Assembly: GCF_002102255.1 (NCBI RefSeq)
Contig: NZ_LQPH01000011.1
Coordinates: 1 to 64,000, forward strand
Length of the DNA: 64,000 nt
Direction: 5' to 3'
Source of the DNA: Mycobacterium nebraskense
Lineage (GTDB): Bacteria; Actinomycetota; Actinomycetes; Mycobacteriales; Mycobacteriaceae
In this document: positions 42,501 through 54,800 of the stretch, in pieces
How the letters are laid out: each line of letters starts with the position of its first letter
Position numbering within the stretch: position 1 is the first letter of the stretch
Position numbers and translations under genes: made by a program
Notes under the pieces: generated by a model
The model's input: the letters and a program-made list of their open reading frames with translations, nothing else
Told to the model about the DNA's origin: nothing
Database searches by the model: none

Positions 42501-45500
42501 GGCGGTGTTGTCGTCAACGGGCGTCGCCGATTTCGCCGTGGAGTCCGATGAGGGGGGCGAACAAGCACAGCTGGTTACCGCGGTTCTATATGCCGCAGCG
42601 GCGGATCCCCCTCCCGCACATGACATCTCCGCGCTGCTCGCCGCGCACCCGGGCCGCGAGGACGGTGCCGAGGTGCGCCGTCGCCTGGACGAGCGCGGTG
42701 TTCGGTACGGGCAGGCATTCAGCGGTCTCGCCGCGTTGCACATCGGCGATGGCGCAACCCGCAGTGTGGTGGCCGAGGTCGCGCTACCCAGCCAAATCCG
42801 CTCGCAACAAGATGCCTACGGGGTGCACCCGGCGCTGCTGGATGCCTGCTTTCAGTCCGTCGCGGCGCACCCGGAATTGCATGCGCTGGGCGAAGATGTG
42901 CTGGCATTGCCGCTGGGTCTTCGCCGGCTCCGCTCCTACGACGCTGCCCGCAGCGCCCGCTACTGCTACACACGGGTGACGAAAGCCGATACTTCCGGAG
43001 TGGAGGCAGACCTCGAGATGCTCGATGAGAACGGGGCCGTCCTACTCGCCGCGCAGGGTTTGCGATTGGGTGCCGGAGCATCCGAAAACGACCACGACGA
43101 ACGGCTGCTGGCCAAGCGATTGCTGACGATCGAGTGGCGTCAACGAGAACTGCCAGGGGCGGAACACAACAACCCCGGAGCCTGGCTGGTCGTCGGCCCC
43201 ACCGCCGATGTCGTCACCCCGATGACGGACGCACTGAAACAGCTTGGCGCACAATGCACCACCATGTGCTGGCCGCCGCACACCGACCACACCTTGAACA
43301 GCGAACTGCTTCGCGATCACCTGCGTGCCGGTGGATTCAGCGGTTTGGTGATCGTGACGGGACCCGGGAAAGGCGACTCCGGTGACCAGTCGCCGCTGCT
43401 GGGCCTGGAGTCCGTGCAGCATCTGGTGCATGTCACCCGCGAATTGTCCGACATTCCCGGCCAACTCCCCCGCCTCTATGTCGTGACGCACAACGCCCAG
43501 ACCGTAGTGGCCAGTGACTTGCCCAATTTGGAGCAAACCGGGCTACGGGGTTTGATGCGCGTAATCGGCACCGAGCATCCGCACTTGCGGGCCACCCAGA
43601 TCGACGTGGACGATGACACCGATGCCGAGCAGCTCGCCCGCCAACTGGTCGGCGGCTCAGAGGAAGACGAGACGGCCTGGCGACACGGCGCGTGGTACAC
43701 GGCGCGGTTGGCCCTCAGTCCGCTGCGCCCCGAGGAGCGGCAAACCACCATCGCCAACCTCGAGCTCGACGGCATCCGTCTGCAAATCCGCACGGCCGGT
43801 GATCTGGAGTCGGTGGAATTCATTGCTCGCGAACGGGTTACGCCGGGGCCGGGCCAGATTGAGGTCGAAATCAGTGCCTCCAACATCAACTTCGCCGATG
43901 TACTGGTCGCGTTCGATCGTTATCCCGCCTTCGAGGGCCGACGACAACAGCTGGGCACCGATTTCGCCGGAGTGGTGACCGCCGTCGGACCAGGTGTGAC
44001 GGACCATAAGGTCGGCGATCACGTTGGGGGTCTGTGTGGCGACGGATGCTGGGCCACGTTCATCACCTGCGACGCGCGCCTGGCGGTGACGCTGCCGGCT
44101 GGACTCTCCGATGAGCAGGCCGCGGCGGTACCAACCGCACACGCCACCGCGTATTACGGCCTGCATGAGCTGGCTCATATCAAGGCCGGTGATCGCGTTT
44201 TGATTCACTCTGCGACGGGCGGGGTGGGACAGGCGGCGATCGCGATGGCCCGGGCCGCCGGCGCCGAAATCTTCGCCACAGCGGGCAGCGAGCAACGTCG
44301 TCAAATGTTGCGCGACATGGGCATCGACCATGTCTACGATTCGCGAAGCACCGAGTTCGCCGAACTGATAAGACGCCAAACCAACGGGTACGGCGTAGAC
44401 ATCGTGCTTAACTCGGTCCCCGGCGCCGCCCAACTCGCGGGGCTCAAATTGCTCGCTCTCGGTGGACGATTCGTCGAGATCGGCAAGCGCGAAACCCGGC
44501 TGGGTCTCTTCTCGTTTCGGCCCAACCTCGCATTTCACGGCGTCGACCTGGCGCTGCTGTCGTACAGCGAACCCGAACGGGTTCACGACTTGTTGACCAC
44601 GGTGTACCAGCTCATCGCGGACGGTGTGCTCCCGATGCCGGAGAGCACGCACTACCCGCTTGCCGAAACCGGCAACGCCATTCGAACGATGGCCGGCGCC
44701 CGGCATACCGGCAAGATCGTGCTTGACGTCCCGCACACCGGCCACCACCGGGTGACGGTGCCGCCGGCGCAGGCTCGGGTGTTCCGCCGCGACGGCGCCT
44801 ACCTCATCACCGGCGGCCTGGGGGGCCTGGGGCTGTTCTTGGCGGAGAAGATGGCCGCCGCGGGATGTGGGCGTATCGTGCTGTCCTCACGCTCACAGCC
44901 GACGCGCAATGCGCTGGAGACGATCGAGCGAATCCGCGCGACCGGCGCCGACATCGTGGTGGAGTGCGGTGATATCGCTCAATCCGACACCGCGCACCGG
45001 TTGGTGGCCACAGCGACGGCGACCGGGCTTGCGGTGCGCGGCGTGCTGCACGCGGCGGCGGTCGTGGAGGACGCCACACTGGCCAACATCACCAATGAGC
45101 TGATCGCGCATGACTGGGCGCCAAAGGTCTACGGCGCGTGGAATTTGCATACTGCAACCGTCGGGCAGCCGCTGGACTGGTTCTGCTCGTTCTCCTCGGC
45201 GGCCGCGCTGGTGGGCTCGCCGGGGCAGGGCGCCTACGCCGCGGCCAACAGCTGGGTGGACGGCTTCACCCACTGGCGCCGGGCTCGGGGCCTGCCGGCC
45301 ACCGCAATCGCCTGGGGCCCCTGGGCAAAGATCGGGCGCGCGACCGCGCTCGCGGAAAGTTCCGACATTGCAATCGCCCCCGACGAGGGCGCTTACGCAT
45401 TCGAATCGATACTGCGCCACGACCGAGCCTATACCGGCTATGCGCCGATCACCGGCACCTCCTGGTTTGCGATCCTCGCCGAGCGCAGCCTGTTTGCGCA

Positions 45501-45819
45501 GGCATTCCGTTCCATCGGACAAAACCAAACGGGCACAAGCAAACTGCGTGCTGAGCTCGACGAGCTGCCCGTGGACGAGTGGCCCACCTGGCTGCGGCGT
45601 CTGATCTCCGATCAGGTCAGCCTGATTCTGCGTCGCAGCGTCGATCCCGACCGGGCGCTCTCCGGGTACGGCTTGGACTCGCTGGGCGCCCTCGAACTAC
45701 GCACCCGCATCGAGACCGAAACGGGGGTTCGCATCCCGTCCGCTGACATCTCCACCATAACCGTCCGCGGTCTAGCGGGGCTGCTATGCGAGAAGCTAGC
45801 GCCCGCTAGTGCGGCCTGA
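39559..45819 (+). CDS. Mas-like highly reducing type I polyketide synthase
   Basis: 2086 residues, one module KS-AT-DH-ER-KR-ACP, like mycocerosic acid synthase in order and length. KS: Cys178 in DTACSSGL, His313 in EAHGTGT, His349 in KTNLGH. AT: Ser625 in GHSLGE, with VASH downstream, a pattern associated with methylmalonyl rather than malonyl units. DH: His930 in LGDHQV and Asp1095. ER: NADPH loop at 1554 (ATGGVGQAA). KR: GGLGGLG at 1752, Tyr1893. ACP: Ser2041 in GLDSLG. All active sites look intact and there is no thioesterase. Iterative synthesis of a saturated methyl-branched acyl chain is predicted. GTG 39559 with AGAAGAGG upstream. The NRPS starts 16 bases downstream, so the acyl-ACP is a likely donor to its first C domain. 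Confidence 0.92.
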   Translation: MDKATVTSTAVIGMACRLPGGIDSPERLWEALVRGDDLVTEVPLDRWDAEEYYDPQPGVPGRSVTKWGGFLDDVAGFDCEFFGINEREATAIDPQHRLLLETSWEAVEHAGLTRETMADSLTGVFVGLTHGDYQLLAADANAVEAPYGFTGSSFSLASGRIAYALGIHGPAMTVDTACSSGLTAVHLACHSLSDGESDLALAGGAAVILDPRKFVAGSAEGMLSPTGRCHAFDVAADGFASAEGCVVVLLKRLSDALRDGDRILAVIRGSAANQDGHTVNIATPSVKAQTAVYKAALAAAGVDARSVGMVEAHGTGTPVGDPVEYASLAAVYGIDVPCALATVKTNLGHAQSAAGTLGLMKTILALQHGMIPQNLHFTRLPDEMAAINTKLFVPQTITPWPTNGHHPRRAAVSSYGLSGTNAHAIVEQAPAQAPESAVPEAIPADSVTAAPLLFPLSSTSADELRRTAGRLADWVAAHEDVALTDLAYTLARRRTHRPVRTAVIASSRPELTRALREVADGDAPYQAAAGQDDRGPVWVFSGQGSQWAQMGAELLATEPVFAATVAAAEPLIAHEAGFSVTLAMTASQTVTGIDRIQPTLFTMQAALAATMRSYGVQPGAVIGHSLGEVAAAVVAGALSLEDGLRVICRRSRLMSRISGAGAMASVELPAQQVLSELVTRGVDDAVVAVVASPQSTVIGGATQTVRDLVAAWESRDVMAREIAVDVASHSPQVDPILDDLADALAELHPMPPEVPFYSATLYDPRERPLCDAGYWVQNLRQMVRFAPAVRAALEDGYRVFAELAPHPLLTHAVEQTARSLDMPLAALAAMRREQAQPYGLRGFVADLYSAGAAVDFSALYPNGRLVDAPLPTWTHRRLLLSRGGQPSIHGGCTVSVHPLLGAHVRLLEDPERHVWQAEVGTAAQPWLGDHQVRNVTVFPGAAYCEMALAAARAVLGNASEVRDLRFEHALLLDEQTTIGASAVLSSTGVADFAVESDEGGEQAQLVTAVLYAAAADPPPAHDISALLAAHPGREDGAEVRRRLDERGVRYGQAFSGLAALHIGDGATRSVVAEVALPSQIRSQQDAYGVHPALLDACFQSVAAHPELHALGEDVLALPLGLRRLRSYDAARSARYCYTRVTKADTSGVEADLEMLDENGAVLLAAQGLRLGAGASENDHDERLLAKRLLTIEWRQRELPGAEHNNPGAWLVVGPTADVVTPMTDALKQLGAQCTTMCWPPHTDHTLNSELLRDHLRAGGFSGLVIVTGPGKGDSGDQSPLLGLESVQHLVHVTRELSDIPGQLPRLYVVTHNAQTVVASDLPNLEQTGLRGLMRVIGTEHPHLRATQIDVDDDTDAEQLARQLVGGSEEDETAWRHGAWYTARLALSPLRPEERQTTIANLELDGIRLQIRTAGDLESVEFIARERVTPGPGQIEVEISASNINFADVLVAFDRYPAFEGRRQQLGTDFAGVVTAVGPGVTDHKVGDHVGGLCGDGCWATFITCDARLAVTLPAGLSDEQAAAVPTAHATAYYGLHELAHIKAGDRVLIHSATGGVGQAAIAMARAAGAEIFATAGSEQRRQMLRDMGIDHVYDSRSTEFAELIRRQTNGYGVDIVLNSVPGAAQLAGLKLLALGGRFVEIGKRETRLGLFSFRPNLAFHGVDLALLSYSEPERVHDLLTTVYQLIADGVLPMPESTHYPLAETGNAIRTMAGARHTGKIVLDVPHTGHHRVTVPPAQARVFRRDGAYLITGGLGGLGLFLAEKMAAAGCGRIVLSSRSQPTRNALETIERIRATGADIVVECGDIAQSDTAHRLVATATATGLAVRGVLHAAAVVEDATLANITNELIAHDWAPKVYGAWNLHTATVGQPLDWFCSFSSAAALVGSPGQGAYAAANSWVDGFTHWRRARGLPATAIAWGPWAKIGRATALAESSDIAIAPDEGAYAFESILRHDRAYTGYAPITGTSWFAILAERSLFAQAFRSIGQNQTGTSKLRAELDELPVDEWPTWLRRLISDQVSLILRRSVDPDRALSGYGLDSLGALELRTRIETETGVRIPSADISTITVRGLAGLLCEKLAPASAA

Positions 45820-45835
45820 CACCGAGGGGGGTCGG

Positions 45836-48800
45836 ATGGAACTTGATGGCCGGGCGCTTCCCCTGACGCCCGGGCAGTTGGACATATGGCTCGCGCAGGA
45901 GACGGGTCGCTTCACTACGGAGTGGCAGCTTGGCCTCTTCGCGAAAATCGAGGGTCGGCTGCAGCGAGAGCCCTTCGAGTGGGCGATCCGCCGAGCGCTG
46001 CGGGAGGCTGAGCCGGTCAGGGCCACGTTCTTTGAACAGCACGGCCAGGTTCTCCAGAGGACGATTGACGATCCGGAAATTGAACTCATTGTCCATGATC
46101 TGAGCGGCTCATATCATCCCCTGCAAGAGGCCTACGAGATAGCCTCGTCGATTCAGCGCACGCCGATGCCGCTCACGGGACCACTGTTCAGATTCGCGCT
46201 ATTTCAGATGCGGCCCGACGAATTCTATTGGTTCACATGCTGCCACCACATCGTCGTGGACGCATCGGGTATTGCGCTGGTCGGGCACCGGATCGCCACT
46301 ATCTACTCTGCGGTCGTCTCAGGCGCACCCTTGCCGCCCCCGTTATTCGGCTCCCTCGAGGACTTGGTCAGGTGCGAGGCAGAGTACGAAGCGTCGACCG
46401 ATTACCAAGAGGATCAGGCGTATTGGACGCAGAACCTGCCATCGGAAAACGGACTGGATCATTGGTTCCCTCAGGATGCGAGCGAGCGTGGTGCCTCTGC
46501 GCCGGTTCGCCTGGACCCGGTGGTCCTCCGCCGGATACAAGAGTTATCCCAAGCGCGGGACATGCCTCGTTCATCGGTCATCACCGCGGCGTGCGCACTA
46601 CTGGTACACGGCTGGTGCGCCCAAGGCTCAGAGGTGGTGCTCGACTTCCCGGTGAGTAGGCGAGTAGATCCGGAGGCGAAGACACTCCCAGGGGTGTTTT
46701 CGGGGGTCGTGCCGCTGGTCCTGACGATCTCGCCGGACGCCACGGTCGCCGAGTTCTGTCACCATGTTGACATCCGAATTCGGGAAGCCCTGCAACACCA
46801 GCGCTTTCCGGTGCAAGCCCTGGAACGCAAAGCCCGCTTCCCCGGCCGGAGTCAGCCGGGCCGGAGAGTGAGCGTCAACTTTCTTCCGTCCGCGTTCACC
46901 TTGGACTTCGGTGGCCTCGCGGCGTCGGCGTCATTCACCAATTCTGGGCTTACCGACGGCTTCGGGTTGTTCTTCTCTGCCGTCGGTGACGAACTCTTGT
47001 TCGGCACGGAGGGCGCCGGCCAACCATTTTCACACCTCGATCTAGCAGACCTAGCGGAACGGCTGCAAGACGTCTTGGTGGCGATGACGGTCGACCCGGG
47101 GCGGAAGCTGTCGTCGGTCGATCCGTTCAGCGCCGATGAGTACGGCCGGCTTGATGAGTGGGGCAATCGCGCGGTGCTCGCCCAGCTACCCCGCCAACCG
47201 GTTTCGATTCCGGAGTCATTCGCCGCGCAGGTGGAGCGCGCCCCCGAGGCCGTGGCGGTGAGGTTCGAGGGTCGATCGATGACCTATGGCGAGCTCGATG
47301 AGGCCGCTAATCGGCTGGCGCATCTGCTGACTGAACATCGTGCGGGTCCGGGCGGGTGTGTCGCATTGCTGTTCCCCCGTTCGCCTGAGGCCGTCATCGC
47401 GATGCTGGCGGTGCTCAAGACCGGCGCCGCGTATCTGCCGATCGATCCGATGCATCCCCGTTCCCGCATCGAGTTCATGTTGGGTGACGCCACCCCGGTT
47501 GCCGTCGTAACCACCGCGGGGCTGCGGTCGCGGCTGGACGGGTACGACCACGTGGTCATCGACATCAACGACCCTGCTGTCGACGCCCGACCCAGCACCG
47601 CGTTGCCGTTGCCCTCACCCGATGACATCGCGTACATCATCTACACTTCGGGCACCACTGGCGCGCCGAAAGGCGTTGCGGTCACGCACCACAACGTCAC
47701 TCAGCTGCTGGCTTCGCTGAATTCGCACCTGCCGGGGCAAGTGTGGGCGCAGTGGCACTCGTTGGCCTTCGACGCGTCGGTCGAAGAGATCTGGAGTGCG
47801 CTGTTGTTCGGCGGGCGGTTGGTGGTGGTACCCGAGTCGCTCGCGCACTCACCGGAAGACTTCCAAGCCCTCCTGGTCACCGAACAGGTCAGCGTCTTGA
47901 GCCAAACCCCCTCGGCGGTGGCGGAGCTACCTCCCGAGGGTTTGGGATGTGCGGCGCTATTGGTGGCCGGTGAGCCCTGCCCCGCCGAGATCGTCGATCG
48001 TTGGGCGCCTGGACGGGTGATGGTCAACGGCTACGGCCCCACCGAGACCACAGTGTGTGCGTCGAGGAGTGTGCCGCTGACCGCCGGGACGGGTGCACCG
48101 CCGATCGGCGCGCCGGTCCCCGGAGCGGCGTTGTTTGTCCTCGACGGGTGGCTACGTCCGGTGCCCGTTGATGTGGTCGGTGAGTTATATATCGCTGGCG
48201 GTGGTGTGGGCGTGGGGTATTGGCGCCGGGCCGGATTGACCGCGTCGCGGTTTGTGGCCTGCCCCTTCGGTCCGCCGGGAACACGGATGTATCGCAGCGG
48301 GGATCTGGTGCGCTGGCGCCGCGACGGGCAGCTTGATTACCTTGGGCGCGCCGACCAGCAAGTCAAAGTCCGCGGCTATCGCATCGAACTCGGAGAGATC
48401 CAGGCCGCCCTGGCCGAACTGGACGGCATCGAACGGGCCGCGGTGATCGTGCGCGAGGACCGCCCGGGCGATAAGCGTCTGATCGGTTATGTCACCGAAA
48501 CCGTTGCCGGGGCTGTTGATCCCGCTGATCTGCGGACGGTGTTGGGCGAGCGGCTACCCGGCTATATGGTGCCCGCGGCTCTGGTGGTGTTGCAGGCGAT
48601 GCCGCTGACGGTCAACGGCAAACTCGACACCCGCGCCCTACCGGCACCTGAATACGCCGATGCCGATCGTTACCGCGCCCCCACCAACCCCACCGAGGAG
48701 ATCCTGACCGTCATCTACGCCCAAGTGCTCGGCGCCGAGCGGGTCGGGATCGACGAGTCATTTTTTGAACTGGGCGGGGATTCACTGTCGGCGATGCGCC

Positions 48801-51800
48801 TGGTCGCCGCGATCAACAAGTCTATGGATGCCGGCCTCTCGTTGCGCACCTTGTTCGACGCGCCCACGGTGGCGCTGCTCGCACCCCGGCTCATTGAAGG
48901 TGGACCCCGACGCGAGCCATTGGTGGCCGTCGAGCGTCCCGCGACGGTTCCGTTGTCGTTCGCCCAGAGCAGACTGTGGTTCCTCGAGCAATTACAATAC
49001 GGCGCAACGACTTACAACATGCCGACCGCGTTCCGGATTAGCGGGCCCCTCAACGTCGAGGCTCTTTGCGCGGCCCTCGATGACGTCGTTGCCCGTCACG
49101 AATCCTTACGCACCGTTTTCCCCGACCTCGACGGCGTTTCGTTCCAACGGGTGCTGCCGCCCAAGAGCGGGATGTGGCAACGCGGGGATGCCGCGATAGT
49201 GCCGTTGGCGGAACAGGATGTGGCCGGCGAGTTGAGGTCGCTGGCCGGGCATCAGTTCGATCTGTCGACCGACATCCCGATCCGTGTGCAGATCTATTCG
49301 GTCGGCCCGGAGCAGTATGTGGTGGGAATTGTGGTGCACCATATTGCCTTTGACGGGTTATCGCTGGCTCCGATGGTCCGGGATATCAGCGCGGCGTATC
49401 AGGCGCGGCAGCAGGGCCTTGCCCCGGGTTGGGTTGGGTTGCCGGTGCAGTATGTGGATTACACGTTGTGGCAACGGGCCCAGTTCGGTGATCTTGATGA
49501 CGGCGATAGTCCGATCGCCGCGCAGCTGGCGTATTGGGAGGATGCGCTGGCCGGGATGCCTGAGCGCGTGGAGTTGCCGACGGATCGGCCATATCCGCCG
49601 CTGGCCGACCAGCGCGGTGCCACCGTGGCGGTGGAGTGGCCCGCGGAGTTACAGCAGCGGGTGCGCGCCGTGGCCCGCGAGTGCAACGCGACCAGTTTCA
49701 TGGTGATCCAGGCCGGATTGGCCGTGTTGCTGTCCCGCCTTGGCTCGAGTTCGGATGTGGTGCTGGGCTTTCCGACCGCTGGACGTGATGACCCGGCGCT
49801 CGACGATTTGGTCGGGTTCTTCGTCAACACCCTGCCGCTGCGAGTGGACCTGGCTGGCGATCCCACGGTGGCGGAGCTGCTGACACAGGTCCGCCTGAAA
49901 GCACTTGCCGCTCTCGAGCATCGAGATGTGCCGTTCGAGGTGCTCGTTGAGCGGCTTAATCCGGCGCGGTCGCTGACCCATCATCCGTTGGTGCAGGTGA
50001 TGTTGGCCTGGCAGAACCTGCACGGAAGCAGCGGTGACCCGGGTGCCGGGTTGGCGTTGGGTGATCTGCAGGTCGCGCAGATGCCGATCGCCACCCACAC
50101 CGCCCGCATGGATTTGACGTTCAATCTGGGCGAGCGCTTCACCGGTTCCTTTGAGCCGGCCGGGATTTCGGGGACGGTGGAGTTCCGCACCGACGTCTTC
50201 GAGCTCCGCACCATCGCCTCGCTGGTCGGGCGGTTGCAGCGGGTGTTGGTGGCGATGACCGCCGATCCGCAGGCGGTACTGTCGTCGATCGACGTGCTCG
50301 ACTCCGATGATGGTGTGCGGCTTGATGTGCTGGGCCACCGCGCGGTGCTGACCCAGCCGACTAGGGCGGTCTCGATCCCGGCGTTGTTCGCCGAGCAGGT
50401 GGCGCGCGCCCCGGAAGCGGTGGCGCTGCGCTGCGGGCAGCGCTCCTGGACCTACCGCGAACTCGACGAGGCCTCAAACCGGTTAGCCCACCTGCTGATC
50501 GACTACGGCGCTGGTCAGGGTGCGTGCGTGGCGCTGCTGTTCGCCCGTTCGGCCGAGGCCATCGTTGCGATCGTGGCGGTGCTCAAGACGGGGGCGGCCT
50601 ACCTGCCGATCGACCCCACCGTTCCCGATGAGCGGATTGCCTTCCTGGTCACCGACGCCGCACCGATCGCCGTGCTGACCACCACCGCGCTACGCCCCCG
50701 GTTGAGCGAGCGCGACTTGGCGGTCCTCGAGATCGACGACTCCCGCATCGATGCCCGGCCCAACACGGGCTTGCCGGCCCCGGCGCCCGAGGATATCGCC
50801 CACATCATTTACACCTCGGGCACCACCGGGGTGCCCAAAGGTGTCGCGGTCACCCACCACAACATCACCCGACTGTTCGACGGCCTGCAGGTGGGGATCA
50901 GGTTGGGGCCGGAGCAAGTGTGGACCCAATGCCACTCCTACGCGTTCGACTTCTCGGTGTGGGAGATCTGGGGCGCTCTGCTGTTTGGCGGGCGGCTGGT
51001 GGTGGTGCCCGACCAGGTGACCCGCTCCCCCGAGGACCTGCACGCGCTGCTGATCGCCGAACAGGTCACCGTGTTGAGCCAGACCCCCTCCGCGCTCGCG
51101 GCGCTGTCACCGCACGGGTTGGAGGGGGTGGCGCTGATGGCCGCCGGGGAGGCCTGCCCACCCGAGGTGGTGGACCGGTGGGCCCCCGGACGGGTGATGG
51201 TCAACGGGTACGGCCCCACCGAAACCACGGTCTATGCCGCCATCAGCACCCCGCTAACCTCGCACGGCGCAGTGGTTCCCATCGGTGTGCCGGTGCCCGG
51301 GACGGCGTTGTTCGTTCTCGATCCGTGGCTGCACCGGGTACCGCCCGGAGTCGTCGGCGAACTGTATGTGGCCGGCCGCGGCGTCGGCGTCGGCTATATC
51401 GACCGGGCAGGGTTGACCGCGTCCCGGTTTGTGCCCTGCCCCTTCGGTCCGCCGGGAACACGGATGTATCGCAGCGGGGATCTGGTGCGCTGGCGACCCG
51501 ACGGACAACTCGACTACCTTGGCCGCGCCGACCAGCAAGTCAAAATCCGCGGCTATCGCATCGAACTCGGCGAGATCCAGGCTGCACTGGCCGCCCTCGA
51601 GGGCGTTGAGCACGCCGCGGTCATCACCCGCGAAGACCGCCCAGGCGACAAACGGCTGGTCGGCTATATCACCGAAACGATTACCGGCACAGTCGATCCC
51701 GCTGAAGCACGCGCAGCGCTGGCCGACCGGCTCCCCGGATTTTTGGTGCCCGCTGCGATCGTCGCGGTGGACGCGCTGCCTATGACGGTAAATGGCAAAC

Positions 51801-54800
51801 TCGACAGCCGCGCCCTGCCCGCACCCGACTACACCACCGAGCACTACCGCGCTCCCGCTACCCCGGTCGAAGAAATCCTGGCGGGCATCTACGCCCAGGT
51901 GCTCGGTATGGAGCGGGTCGGCATCGACGACTCATTCTTCGACCTCGGTGGCGACAGCATCTTGTCGATGCAGGTGGTGGCCCACGCCCGCGAGGCCGGG
52001 CTGAGCTGTCGCCCCCGCGACATCTTCGTCGAACAAACCGTGGCCCGACTGGCCCGCATCGCCGGTATCACTGACGGTCACGACGCGGTCATCGACGAGG
52101 GCATCGGGCCGATCACGCCCACCCCGATCATGCACTGGTTGTTCGACATCGACGGCCCCATCGACCAGTTCAACCAAACCATCTCGCTCCAAGCACCGTC
52201 CGGGGTCACCCCCACCGACGTGCTCGCCGTCCTGCAAGCTTTAATCGACCACCACCCGATGCTGCGGCTGCGAGTCGACGATGACGGCACCAAAGGGCGC
52301 GCGCTGACCGTGCCCGACGCCGGGGTGGTCCATGCCGGTGAATGCCTGCACACCGTCGACGTGTTGACCGATGAGGCGCTTGCTCAGGCCCGGTCAAGGC
52401 TGAGCCGCGCCGCGGCAGGCATGCTCAGCGCGGTATGGGTGTCCAGCACCGGTCGGTTGGTGCTGATCGTCCACCACCTGGCCGTCGATGCGGTGTCATG
52501 GCGGATTCTGTTGGAAGACCTCAGCATTGCCTGGGCTCAACACCACCGTGGCCAACCCATCACCCTGCTCGCCGGCGGAACCTCATATCAACGCTGGGCT
52601 GCAATCCTCGAACAACTGGCCCACACCCGTGCGGTCATTGACCAGGCGGATACCTGGAAACACATCACCAGCGTCGGCGCCGCCCTGCCCGGACCCCAAC
52701 CCGAGGACACCCACACCAGCGCGGGGCACCTGACGGTGGCGCTGGACACCGAGACCACCCGCCGACTGCTCACCGAGGTTCCCGCCGCCTTTCACACGGG
52801 CATCCACGAGATCTTGCTGATCGCCTACGCACTGGCCTGGATCGAATTTCTCGGCACCGGCGACACGCCCCTTGGCATCGACGTCGAAGGCCACGGCCGC
52901 CACGACGACCTGGCCGACCAAATCGACCTGTCGCGCACGGTGGGCTGGTTCACCACCAAATACCCCGTGGCACTGACCGTCGGCGGCCTGCGCTGGGAAC
53001 AAGTGGCGACCGGCGACCCGGCGCTCGGCTCAATTGTCAAGCGCCTCAAGGAACAACTGCGTGCCCTGTCCCATCCCCTGACCTACGGAATGCTGCGCTA
53101 CCTCAACACCGACACCGACCTGACTGGACCCGACCCCACCATCGGATTCAACTACCTCGGACGCCTCGGCGGCCCAGCCGCCGACATCTCTGGCGACCGG
53201 TGGGCGGTCGGCCAGGACAGCCTGGGGGTCGCCGGCGCGGCCGCCGCGGTTCCCGTGCCGCTGTCCCACACCGCCGAACTCAACGCCGGCACCATCGACA
53301 CCGACACCGGGCCCCGCCTCAACGCCGCCTGGACCTGGGCGCCCTCGGCACTCGATCACACCCAGATCGCTCGGCTCAGCCAACTCTGGTTCGACGCCCT
53401 GACCGGCATCTGCGCCCATGTTCAGCACGGCGGCGGCGGGCTGACCCCCTCCGACATCACCCCAGCCCGGCTCACCCAATACCAAATCGACGAATTGCAA
53501 GCACAATACGACGTTGCCGACATCTTGCCGCTCACCCCCCTCCAGGAGGGACTGCTCTTCCACGCCGGCACCGCTGCGGGTCTCGGTGACCTGTATGCGA
53601 TGCAGATCGACATCACCGTCGCCGGATCACTGGACCCCCGCCGGCTGCACGGCGCAGTGCAAACGGTCATCAAGCGCCACCCCAACCTGGCCGCCCGATT
53701 CTGCCCGCAATTCGATCAACCGGTGCAGATCATTCCTGCTGATCCTGAAATACTCTGGCAGCACCTCCAATTCGACTCCAATGTCAACGACCACGTAGGG
53801 CGAGTCTGCGCCGCTGAACGAGCCGCGGTCTGCGACCTCACCGACGCCCCGACCTTCCGGGTGGCGTTGATCCGCACCGCCGACGACCAGCACCGTATTG
53901 CGTTGACTTTTCACCACATCGTGCTCGACGGCTGGTCGCTACCAATCCTGCTGCAAGAGATCTTCGCCAGCTACCAGGGGCAGCAGCTGCCGCCCGCCAC
54001 CCCATACCGCCGGTTCGTCACCTGGCTGGCCGAGCGAGACCTCGACGCCGCCCGGGCAGCCTGGCGCGAGACGCTCGCCGGCTTCGACACCCCCACCCTG
54101 GTCGGCCCGCCGGCCCGACTCAAGCCCGGGCCCAAGAGCACTCGCATGTTTGGGATGTCCGAGCAGACCACGTTGGCGCTGAACGAGCTGGCACGTTCCA
54201 AGCACACGACCGTCAACACCGTGCTGCAGGCAGCCTGGGCGCAACTGCTGATGGGCATGACCGGCCAGCGCGACATCGTCTTCGGCACCGCCGTCTCGGG
54301 GCGGCCCGTCGAGCTGGCCGGCGCCGAAACCATGGTCGGACTGCTGATCAACACCGTGCCGGTGCGGGCCACTATCACGCCGGCCACCAGCACCGCTGAC
54401 CTACTCGACCAACTCCACAACGCCAATAACCGCACCCTCGACCACCAACACTTGGCGCTCAACGAGATTCACCGCACGACAGGCTACGACCAACTGTTCG
54501 ACACCCTGTTCGTCTACGAGAACTACCCGATCGGCGCCACCACGTTCGCAGGCGCTGGCGGGCTGGTCATTACCGAGTTCACCGGCCGCGAGGCCAACCA
54601 TTACCCACTGACCATGCAGGCCACACCCGGCCCCGAACTCGGCTTCCGCATCGAGTACGACACCCACGTGTTCGACGCCGAAAACGTTGACACACTGATC
54701 AATCGGCTGCAGCGGATCATCCTGACGATGATTGCTGATCCACAGCTCCAATTGTCGGCGATCGACGTGCTCGACGCCGATGACCGCAGCCGCCTCGACG

